A stretch of DNA of 64,000 nt from Euglena gracilis (Eukaryota; Euglenida; Euglenophyceae; Euglenales), in NCBI GenBank assembly GCA_039621445.1, contig CP154955.1, forward strand, positions 4,910,267-4,974,266, written 5' to 3'. A program made the translations under genes and the position numbers. Numbering within the stretch: the first letter of the stretch is position 1; every line of letters starts with the position of its first letter. Under the pieces are notes generated by a model that saw only the letters and a list, made by a program, of their open reading frames with translations, did not search any database and was not told where the DNA came from. Below are positions 58,601 to 64,000 of this stretch, piece after piece.

Positions 58601-60860
58601 GGTTAACGTTTATGTAGGGCCACAAAAAGTCCGATTTCTGCCGTCCGCTGCTCTGGCTGAAACAAGCAGTGCGCTGCCCACACGTGGTCACATCGCAAGC
58701 ATCCATCAGTTCCTCAGCCACCTTTGCCGCAACGAGCCCAGCGGCGGACCGTCCGTTGTGTCGGGCCGCAGGTCGTTCAAGACCGGGATGGGCCACCTCG
58801 CCGTGGTGCAGCGCGTCCAGACGGAGTGCAGCGGCGGCCCCGGGGCCCCTCAGAGCGCTGAGCGCTGAGGGCTGCGTTGTGGTGCTGCTGGGCAGTTTGC
58901 TGTGTTATTTCCGGTTCCTTTTTTTAACAGGAAAGGCCCTTGGTGGGTAGATGGGAGAGTGGGTGGGTCTGGGGCTGGACCACCCCCTCCCCCCAGGGGG
59001 GACCCGGACCAGAGGCCCAGGTATGGGTTTCAGCCAGAAATTTTTCGGGAAATACCTTCAGATGGCTCCTCGCGCGAGGGCCTTAAATGAAGCCTGGTTG
59101 GTTCAACAGAGGATGCCTTGGCGGATGAAAAAAAAAACAGGTGTTGTGTTTAGATATCTTCCTCTCCTGGTGATTTACGTTCATGCCTGCATTTGTATAT
59201 GCCTGTATTTGTGTATGCTCGTGTTTCCGTAGTGCAAGAACTTCTGTCAGTCGTCCCTCAGGCAAATTCACCCACACGATTTCGGAACCAAACAGGGGGG
59301 TGTCCCAAACAGGGGTCTTTTTAGTCGTGGACCCCCGGGGGGGGGGGGGGGGGTAGGGGGGGTGGGTCCGGCCGAGCCCCCCCCCCCGGGGGGGGTCCCC
59401 CCGGAGGGGTTGGGATATACTTTTCGGCGCCGCAGGCGCCGAAAAAATGCTATTTTTAGCACTTTTCGCGATTTTTCGACCATTTTTTGTGGGTCCCCCG
59501 GGACCCCCCCCCCCCCCCCCGGGCCCCCCCCCTTAGGGGGTGGGGGGGTGGTTGGGGGGGGACCCACCTCCCCCCCCCTCGGAGTTTTCAGCATCCGTAT
59601 CACCCCAGCATGTTGGTTTCAGCCAGGTTTGTGAGGAAGGAGATCCAGTCCCCCGTCCCCCCCCCCCCGCCCCGAAAGTTGTTGCCTTGCAAGCCTCGGT
59701 AACTTTTGAGGAAGACCTTCACTGGACTTTCCGTGCTGACGAGTCAGCACTCACAAGTTTTGTCAATGCGGAGGTTGCACTCACAAGTGCAACCTCCGCA
59801 TTTCCAACCTCCCTTGAAAAGAAGAACTCCAGGGAATGAAATTGTTTGGGCTATAAAAAAATTGTTAATATTCAGAATTCACACATGCCCCCCCCCCCCG
59901 TGGGCTGTAATGTTTCGGCTGACTTGTCAGAAGCCCTGCACTCACTGTCTTGTCAGGTGAGAACTTCCCGGGTATTGAGATTTCGCTTGGTGGGTCACTA
60001 TTGTTGGTTTTGCTGGGTGAGCCTCCACCGCTCCTGAGTTGCGCCAGGGATTTGACCCTTTTTATGAAGCTATCGGCATCGTGACGCTCGAAGGCCAGAG
60101 TTTGGGCCGTTCAACACCCATGGCATTCGGGCTCCACCCCAGTCCCCGAAACTCACACCGGTGCTCTGATCCACCCGAATCAAAGAAATGACCACCCAAA
60201 AGTGCGCACCGTCCTCATTGCGCCCGGGGGGTCCGAAACGTCCTCCCAAAAAAGTGCGCACCTCCCAAATGGGATTGTGCCGGGTGCATTTTTGATTATT
60301 TGAGCGATTTTGGAGGCAATTTGGGCCACTTGTGACTAGTTTTGGCCAATTTTGGCCAATTTTGGCCAATTTGACTCTTTTTGCTCAGTTTGGCGAATTT
60401 CACCCATTTGGGGGGGTGTTTTGTTCACACATAGGCAATTTTTGCTATTTAACAATAAATATAAGATTATGAATTTATTTAATTTCTTTATCTATATATA
60501 TTTATTTATTTATAATATATTTATATATATGTATATGATTTACTTAAATATTTAGTATTTATAATTTTTAATATGCTGTGAGTACCACACCACTGCACCA
60601 CCACCGCACTGCACCACCGCACCACTGAGGGGCCAACATTTGGTCCCTGAAAATACCTGTGTAATTGGGGTTACACATTGGAATTTACCAGAAGTCGGTG
60701 CAGTGCACCTCCCCCGACCTCTCGGGTGGAGCGCGCCGAGCTCTGCGGGGGACGTCATCGAGCGCCTTATCCAGGACGAAATCGTGGACGAGACGGACGT
60801 GTACGTGCACATCGAACGGCGGGACCACGCGGCGCAGCTGAACCAGCGGCAGATCATCCC
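40542..60860 (+). CDS. CNNM/CorC-type Mg2+ transporter (DUF21 + CBS pair), multi-exon gene
   Basis: Exons (listed separately) encode, in order: an N-glycosylation-rich start (NATSNVS), DUF21 helix 1 ending LSGLFSG, RILPLRRRSNLLLCTLLMGN, GLVLSTVVITLFGEILP, KHALQIGAWAVPI...LLYPIAKPIA, the linker DWTLGKDVGEMYDKNELRAL, and a CBS pair from ALEFPDIPVASIMT through GHSRVPVYERDN, LFVKDLTLVEP, HLAVVQRV and GIVTLEDVIERLIQDEIVDE. This is the order of CNNM/ancient conserved domain proteins, membrane proteins that move or sense Mg2+, with nucleotide bound by the CBS pair. The usual GEIVPQ motif reads GEILPM. One stretch, between helix 1 and RILPLR, has no located exon. Nine introns are nonconventional and two are GT-AG. 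Start and C-terminus are uncertain. Confidence 0.92.
41909..41961 (+). CDS. Transporter exon 2, DUF21 helix 1
   Basis: Encodes WKLSLDVGLIVLSGLFSG. LSGLFSG is the signature of the first DUF21 helix. CTG sits at -8 to -6 before it (41901-41903). The right edge is less clear: GTGTGC or a nonconventional cut around GTGCTT. Repeat H begins about 27 bp further on. Confidence 0.72.
41989..42060. repeat. Dispersed repeat H, copy 1
   Basis: Starts GGGGCAGGGAGATATTCCGG, then three CCGGAATAAA units. Copy 2 at 43676-43790 has the same start but the units inverted (TTTATTCCGG). Both lie in the early introns of the transporter gene. Confidence 0.75.
43085..43117 (+). CDS. Transporter exon 3 (tentative)
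   Basis: Encodes VSLCLYTVEFQ. Placed after LFSG it matches the hydrophobic spacing of LFSGLNLGLMALD in CNNM proteins with no gap. CTG lies at -8 to -6 (43077-43079). The preceding junction shares GTG on both sides, so the cut is ambiguous by three bases. The donor may be GTCGTT at 43118. Confidence 0.45.
43552..43790. repeat. Repeat I copy 2 followed by repeat H copy 2
   Basis: 43552-43630 has GACCCCAAAAAATCAGACCC, GGGTTTCAGCAACGG and AAACACGGGTCTT. 43676-43790 starts GGGGCAGGGAGATATTCCGG and continues as TTTATTCCGG units, inverted relative to copy 1. Confidence 0.75.
45744..46070. repeat. Family F element, copy 3
   Basis: Begins CATACCATTGCTAAAGG and ends AATGGTGAGTAAT. Between these lie the C/G run, CACTGGTTCTTTCAGAGTGAC, a GTGCCGAAGGCTCCGG hairpin and ACTGGTTTTTTAAA blocks in family order. 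More diverged than copies 2 and 4. Confidence 0.7.
47548..47645. repeat. Repeat I, copy 3, with a GGTCTTATTTTTGGGG array nearby
   Basis: CCAAAATAAGACCCGGGTCT forms a palindrome with the following TTATTTTTGG. TTTGCTGGAAACCTCCAGG and GGGGTCTTATTTTTGGGG follow. 47890-47950 repeats GGTCTTATTTTTGGGG four more times. Confidence 0.8.
48483..48569 (+). CDS. Transporter exon 4, DUF21
   Basis: KRILPLRRRSNLLLCTLLMG then NVVVNSLLS, the conserved loop and second helix of DUF21. CTG at 48475-48477 is at -8 to -6. The following intron starts CGGCAGGCCG and ends CGGCCTGGGCGT, so CAGGCCG pairs with CGGCCTG over 7 bp. The junction can slide by one base (C shared), which leaves the product unchanged. Confidence 0.88.
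49172..49257 (+). CDS. Transporter exon 5, DUF21
   Basis: ILIADMTSGLLGLVLSTVVI then TLFGEILP plus two bases (AT). The intron starts GGCCAGGG, with CAG at +4, and pairs with CCCTG before exon 6. The join gives GEILPMAACTKHAL. The family's usual Gln after GEIVP is Met here. Confidence 0.9.
50551..50659 (+). CDS. Transporter exon 6, DUF21
   Basis: AACTKHALQIGAWAVPIVSL then LMTLLYPIAKPIALIL, the last DUF21 helices with their conserved Pro and Lys. CTG at 50543-50545. The right edge shares GGC with the next exon's start (CTT-GGC), so the cut is ambiguous by up to three bases. No GT donor or CAG is obvious there. Confidence 0.88.
52176..52217 (+). CDS. Transporter micro-exon 7 (42 bp)
   Basis: 14 codons, GDRVADWTLGKDVG, equal to the LLD.VLGKEIG linker after DUF21. 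The left edge is both CCCAG and CTG at -8 to -6. On the right, GTTGGG is followed by AAGCAGGGTG. The next intron is only 78 bp; its CAGGGTG pairs with CGCCCTG (one G-T). Confidence 0.82.
52296..52387 (+). CDS. Transporter exon 8, helical linker
   Basis: EMYDKNELRALLHLHAEATR then SELSRHEEKLL minus one base. It corresponds to the acidic helical segment between DUF21 and the CBS pair. The intron starts GACCAGGGA and ends TCCCTGCCGGT; CAGGGA pairs with TCCCTG. The join gives EEKLLASALEF, with no alternative GT-AG pair that fits. Confidence 0.9.
53245..53310. repeat. Family C fragment in intron 8
   Basis: ATGCACCGTGCAGTTTTTTG, then TTGACCGGCCTGTGTGCAG and TTTCTCCCCCCC, nearly identical to 37964-38000 and its neighbours. 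Confidence 0.85.
53439..53523 (+). CDS. Transporter exon 9, start of CBS 1
   Basis: ASALEFPDIPVASIMTGIGD then VFMLEADQ. IMT...VFML is the first CBS strand-helix of CNNM proteins. The donor CAG/GTGCGT and the acceptor CCGCCCAG before exon 10 form an ordinary GT-AG intron of 179 bp. A nonconventional cut giving EAAQ in place of EADQ is also possible. Confidence 0.92.
53560..54140. repeat. Family D cluster around exon 10
   Basis: CTATGGGCAGTCACCCCATGGCA, C run, GGGTTGGTTAAAAGAAGCCTGG (53570-53645) is repeated inverted at 53799-53875 (CGGGCTTCTTTTTTGG...GGGCAGGCACCCC). Further GGGCAGGCACCC / CCTGCCCATGACAGG pieces run to 54120. Exon 10 lies between the two arms. Confidence 0.65.
53703..53758 (+). 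CDS. Transporter exon 10, CBS 1
   Basis: IVTEATKTLLWRTGHSRVP, where GHSRVPVYE is the family's GYTRIPVYE. The following intron starts CCCCGGGCCCCGGC and ends GCCGGGGCCCGGGAGC. +4 to +14 pair perfectly with -16 to -6 (11 bp, CGGGCCCCGGC), the longest such stem in the gene and without CAG/CTG. Confidence 0.92.
54870..54971 (+). CDS. Transporter exon 11, CBS 1-2
   Basis: VYERDNHNVIGILFVKDLTL then VEPSEALTVRSIL plus GC. LFVKDL is strongly conserved in CNNM proteins. The intron begins CTGCAGCTG, with CAG at +4, and pairs with GCTG. Confidence 0.93.
55294..55476. mobile_element. Non-autonomous TIR element, 183 bp, 8-bp duplication, in intron
   Basis: Starts CAGGCTCATG and ends TTAAAAGGAGCCTG. The flanks are ATCAGTGC (55286-55293) and TTCAGTGC (55477-55484), seven of eight matching. 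Same end type as 6835-7036. The 58930-59095 region resembles its inside (GGGTGGGTCTGGGGC) and ends ATGAAGCCTGG. Confidence 0.7.
55656..55730 (+). CDS. Transporter exon 12, CBS 2
   Basis: GRAPNQYPRPMVHVFEDTKL then PEVL plus AA. RPMVHVFEDTKL aligns with HPLHFVFNDTKL. CTG at 55648-55650. The donor GTGTGC (55731) and the acceptor GGGCCGCAG (58771) make an ordinary GT-AG intron of about 3.0 kb that contains the large (GTAT)n array. Confidence 0.92.
56629..58450. repeat. (GTAT)n microsatellite, about 1.5 kb, split by an element
   Basis: 56629-56750 and 57098-58450 are GTAT tetranucleotides with sparse variants (GTTT, GCAT, GTGT). Family F copy 4 (56754-57097) separates the two parts, so the array was once continuous. 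Very long frames on both strands are artefacts of the 12-bp period. The whole lies in transporter intron 12. Confidence 0.97.
56754..57097. mobile_element. Family F element, copy 4, inserted in (GTAT)n
   Basis: Ends CAATTGCTTAAGC and GGTCGGTAAGCAATTG. Inside: GTGACTGGTTTTTTC, GACTGACTGGTTTTTGGCC, the palindrome CGGCGCCGAAGGCGCCG (56900-56918), and GACTGACTGGTTTTTTAAA. GTAT repeats lie on both sides, so a target duplication cannot be read. Confidence 0.85.
58772..58847 (+). CDS. Transporter exon 13, CBS 2
   Basis: SFKTGMGHLAVVQRVQTECS then GGPGA. HLAVVQRV matches HLAIVQRV of CNNM proteins. The intron starts CCTCAGAGCG and ends CGCTCCTGAGTTG; CAG pairs with CTG and AGCG with CGCT around a single bulged base. 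Confidence 0.9.
60042..60092 (+). CDS. Transporter exon 14, CBS 2
   Basis: RQGFDPFYEAIGIVTLE, equal to DPFYEVMGIVTLE. CTG at 60034-60036. The intron starts GGCCAGAG, with CAG at +4, and ends CTCTGCGGGG; CAGAG pairs with CTCTG. Confidence 0.93.
60430..60570. repeat. AT-rich tract in transporter intron 14
   Basis: Roughly 85% A+T with TATATATTTATTTATT words, unlike its surroundings. No coding. Confidence 0.7.
60751..60860 (+). CDS. Transporter exon 15, end of CBS 2
   Basis: DVIERLIQDEIVDETDVYVH then IERRDHAAQLNQRQIIP. DVIERLI.DEIVDETDVY is the family's closing motif. The right edge is unsure: several CAG positions (GCGCAG, AACCAG) and GTCAAC at 60862 are possible. After it comes a T-rich tract. 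Confidence 0.88.
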
Positions 60861-61356
60861 AGTCAACGCTTTCCGCCCTGGAAGGCCCCTATCTATGCGG
60901 CACAAACGTTTTTTTTTGTATTTTTTTGTGGTTTTTTTGGTTTTTTTTCAAATTTTAAAATTTTTTGGTTTTTTTTTTGTCTCGTCCAGTTGGGGTTGAT
61001 GCCATTCCGCCTCCCCCCCTCCTGTTCACTGGCATCCCGACCATTGTTGCGTGGTACGGCTGACAGGAACCGCAAGGGCTCAATTTTTGCTGTGCGTACT
61101 GTTCGGAATAGGGTTCCGCCTTTCCGGTGCCTCGCTGGGAGTCTTCATATGCCATACCTTATTCTTCAACCGATTCGACCCAATGGGCAATACTTTGTGT
61201 GGGCAGAGACTCACAGGAGACTCACACCATCATGGGACATTAGGCTCAGGCGGCGTGGTGGTGGCTGAAATTTTTGTGCTTTGCCATGCGGTCGCACATT
61301 CATGCTTGCGTGCGTGTGGCTGTGTGCATATGCTGTGCAGGCCCATGCCTGGGCAG

Positions 61357-61461
61357 TTTGTGCATCGGCGTGGGAACGGGCGGGGGTGGCCAGGCGCCAG
61401 CAGCACCTCGGCGCTCACCGACGCGCCATCGCCTCCCCTCTCCCTCCCTGCTGCGCGTGTT
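61357..61461 (+). CDS. Possible C-terminal exon of the transporter
   Basis: The frame reads FVHRRGNGRGWPGASSTSAL then TDAPSPPLSLPAAR. CTG lies at -8 to -6 (61349-61351), phase 0, and third positions are GC-rich. A Ser/Pro-rich tail is usual after the CBS pair. No conserved motif supports it. Confidence 0.33.
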
Positions 61462-61569
61462 CAGGCCCCGCCCCGCCTTTCCGCCCCCCCTCCATGGCTC
61501 ATTGGCGCTGCTCTCACCCCTCTTGGGTCCTGGCTCACACTTTTGCCGTGGTCCTCTGAGGGTCCTCAC

Positions 61570-62600
61570 CAGCCGGGGGAGTTTTTCAGCTTTTTAATTG
61601 GGGGGGGGGGTCCCGAGTGGGTACCCGAGTTTCCGCTGCAAAGCGGGGAAAAATTTTGGATTCAAAATTGACCCCTCAAAGGTGGTCCCTGCCCCACCCC
61701 TGCGGCGGGGGGTCTGGTCCCCCTTCCCCCGGGACCCAACTGCGCATGAGGCTTGCGGTGGATGTTGTTCTGTACCCTCTGTCCCGCTGACCTGTTTTTA
61801 AATGACCACCTAGGGGCCACCCATGGCGTCTGGTGATTTTTTCAGTGGTGAGGTTGTGGCCTGGCGGTGAATGCTGCCAACCCCCCCCCCCCCCCCACCT
61901 GTCAGGGCCAGGCCAGTCCCATGATGGCCGCAGGGGCGAAAGTTGCATGTGAGTTCTGTACAGGTGAGTTCAGGGTGCCCGAAGGGCTGGGAGAGTGCTG
62001 TTTAACTTTTTAAATGACCACCCCTTGCCACCCTCAGGAAAGGAATGGCCAGTCTGGAATGGGGATTTTCGCTAACACTTTGATGAGATGGTCTTGATGG
62101 TCCTGCCCTTGAATGCTACTAGCCCCCCCCCCCCCGCCGGGAAACTGTTACTGTGTTATACCCGAGAACCTGTCAGGGTCCTGCCAGGAAACTGTCAGAG
62201 TCCCCGTTACCGGCCAATCTGTCAGGGACACATTTTTTAATTGAAATTCCCTTGAAATGCCCCACCCAGGAGTCTTTCCGGGTGCTGCCCAGGAAACTGT
62301 TAGAGTCTTTGGTGTCGGCCAACCTGACAGGAAAGGAATCAGCGTTTTTTTTTTTAAATTACATGGTCGGGGGGGGGGGCCTGGTCGAGGCCCCGCCCCT
62401 TTTCCCGAGGGTCTGGCCGAGTGCGTACCCCGCCGGAGGTGGTTTTGCTTCTATTTTCGGCGCCGAGATTTTTTCGGGCCCCAAAATTGATCCCCCCCCC
62501 CCCCCGCAAAAGTGGGTCCCAAAAATCCTGGATGGCAAGTTGCAAGGGTCCCCAGTCCCAGCCGACCTGTCAGGTGACAGTTTCCTGGGGGGGGGAGCAG
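61570..62600. other. No gene seen
   Basis: C/G runs at 61600-61720, 61880-61900 and 62120-62140. Repeated CCTGCCAGGAAACTGTCAG / GACCTGTCAGG words at 62165-62340 and 62560-62585 resemble 55245-55285, so this is another dispersed repeat. Confidence 0.5.
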
Positions 62601-62608
62601 GCACCTAT

Positions 62609-63828
62609 GCCGACCGCAGCCGACCGCAGCCGACCGCGGCCGACCGCGGGTTTCAGGACTGTCATAGGTGGGGTGCCGACCGCAGCCGACCGCACCCGAC
62701 CGCAGCCGCCCGCAGCCGACCGCAGCAACTTTTTTTTTAATCGATGTCAATTTCTCAGTGAGAATGAGGAATTAGGCTCATTTTTATCCCAGATGTTGAG
62801 ATTTTTCTGGCTCATCTGGCTCATGTTGTCACTTTTGGCCACTTTTGGCCACTTTTGGCCACTTTTGGCCACTTTTGGCCATTTTTGGTCGCTTTTGTCC
62901 CCTTTTGGCCCATTTGCCACCATAATTCACCCATTTTGACCTATTTTGACATTTTTTGGCCACTTTTTGCCCACTTCTTGTAATTTTGGGCCATTTTGTC
63001 CTGCTCTTGGGCCATTTTGGGCCATTTTTGACCATTTAAAGCCATTTTCGACCTTTTCTTTTGTTATTTTTTGGTCTCTTTTTGGTCCAATTTGACCACT
63101 TTGAGCATTTTGCGCCAGTTTGTTGCCAAAAGTGAACAAAAGCTGCTAAAATGACCCAAATTGGCCAAAAGCAGGGTCATTTTGGGCCATTTTTAGTTTT
63201 TTTGGACCACTTTGGGCATTTTTTTTGTTATTTTTGCCGCTTTTGGAACTTTTGGCCATTTTCACCATTTTTTGCCACTTTTAGGCCATTTTTAGGTCAC
63301 GTTTGACTGCTCTTCATGTCAAAAGCAACAAAAAGATGTTTAAAGTGGCCTGAAAGTGGCCAGAAGTGGGTAAAAAATGGCCAACAGCAGAGAAAAATGG
63401 TCAAAAATGGGTTAAAGAGACCAAAAGTGGTCAAAAGAGGTCAAAGCAAAGCAAAAGCTGGCCAAAAGCAGCCAAAGCCCAGCAAAAAGTGGGCAAAAGC
63501 AACAAAGGTGACCAAAAGAAAGCAAAAGGCAGGAAATAATGGGCAAAGGCAGCAAAAATCGACCAAAAGTCGGCAACAGTGGCCAAAAGCGGTCCAAAAG
63601 CATCAAAAACTGGCCAAAAGCAGCGAAAAGTAGCCAAAAGTCGGCAACAGTGGATTGTGTGATTGTGATATATGCTCATTTTTTGTTGGCCTGCCCCCCA
63701 CCTACAGCCAACTACTTTGCCGACCGCAGCCGACCGCAGCCGACCGCAGCCGACCGCAGCCGACCGCGGCCGACCGCAGCCGACCGCGGCCGACCGCAGC
63801 CGACCGCAGCCGACCGCAGCCGACCGCG
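62609..63828. repeat. CCGACCGCAG minisatellites flanking a mirrored GGCCACTTTT region
   Basis: 62609-62727 and 63719-63828 are tandem CCGACCGCAG (variant CCGACCGCGG) in the same orientation, preceded by GCACCTATG or followed by CATAGGTGC. Between them, 62829-63300 is rich in GGCCACTTTT / GGCCATTTT, and 63345-63650 in the inverse (GGCCAAAAGC, AAAATGGCC), so the middle can fold back over several hundred bases. Frames here (GQKWPKVAKSGQKWP) are repeat artefacts. Confidence 0.8.
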
Positions 63829-63908
63829 GGCTAAAATTTGGAATCTGTCATAGGTGCTTTGGGGGGGGGGGTAGGTATGTTTCCCACACAATAATGTTCG
63901 CTGCGCGT

Positions 63909-64000
63909 TGCAGGCACTGGTTGCCGAAGCAAAAGTGTGTGAACTGGTGGTGGAGGCTTCCGATGAGAAACGTGCAGGGCGCCTCGGCCATTCTCCCCCC
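63909..64000 (+). CDS. Possible exon cut by the window edge
   Basis: After CGTTGCAG the frame reads ALVAEAKVCELVVEASDEKR then AGRLGHSP up to the last base. Both an AG acceptor (63913) and a CTG at -8 (63901-63903) fit. It is helical and not recognised. It could be a later exon of the transporter or of a new gene. Confidence 0.35.

Noticed and set aside
56934-58796. Very long open frames (hundreds of codons of TYIH/MYVC) on both strands
   Set aside because: They are translations of the (GTAT)n array; a 4-bp unit repeats every 12 bp without stop in all frames.
59690-59735. ASVTFEEDLHW as the missing GIVTLED exon of the transporter
   Set aside because: Exon 14 at 60042-60092 matches the family far better and obeys the intron rule on both sides.
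61051-61671. 206-codon + strand frame as a gene in itself
   Set aside because: Only 61357-61461 has exon-like codon use; the remainder is repeat or intron-like and the frame is open by chance.

Overview
The window looks like nuclear DNA of a euglenozoan, most likely a euglenid. The case rests on one gene. A CNNM/CorC-type magnesium transporter gene (DUF21 membrane domain plus CBS pair) runs on the + strand from about 40.5 to 60.9 kb, and at least sixteen exons can be read from conserved protein motifs. Nine of its introns lack GT-AG ends and share one geometry: a short inverted repeat whose first base is intron position +4 and whose last base is position -6, usually CAG at +4 to +6 and CTG at -8 to -6. 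This is the pattern known for euglenid nonconventional introns. The same gene also has two ordinary GT-AG introns. Cutting at these rules gives an unbroken frame across all but two of the interior joins.

Layout. 0-11 kb holds dead transposable elements: a retroelement RNase H/C-terminal fragment (minus strand), a PIF/Harbinger-like DDE transposase fragment and a decayed hAT transposase, each cut by younger short inverted-repeat elements. 11-21 kb is mostly dispersed repeats, with one intact 251-codon ORF of unknown function (15145-15897) set between hairpin-rich inverted repeat blocks. 22-36 kb carries exons of a second + strand gene (24062 to at least 36035) with GT-AG introns and a weak resemblance to a BAR-type coiled coil; a possible minus-strand ankyrin-like exon lies in its first intron. 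34.5-35.2 kb is an 18-bp coding minisatellite. 40.5-61 kb is the transporter gene. 56.6-58.5 kb is a (GTAT)n array inside one of its introns. 62.6-63.8 kb is a mirrored minisatellite region, and one last possible exon touches the right edge.

About 95% of the window is non-coding. It is full of C and G homopolymer runs, often as an early C run and a later G run, and of short non-autonomous elements. Six of these show clear ends: TIRs with 8-bp duplications at 465-963, 6835-7036, 16734-17149 and 55294-55476 (one mismatch), 9 bp at 40048-40387 and 10 bp at 21439-21818. Another, at 3742-3940, has a 4-bp GTAC duplication. At least a dozen dispersed families have two or more copies here. No rRNA, confident tRNA, CRISPR or bacterial-type operon was seen. 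Exon boundaries were read by eye, and homopolymer length errors could affect some frames.
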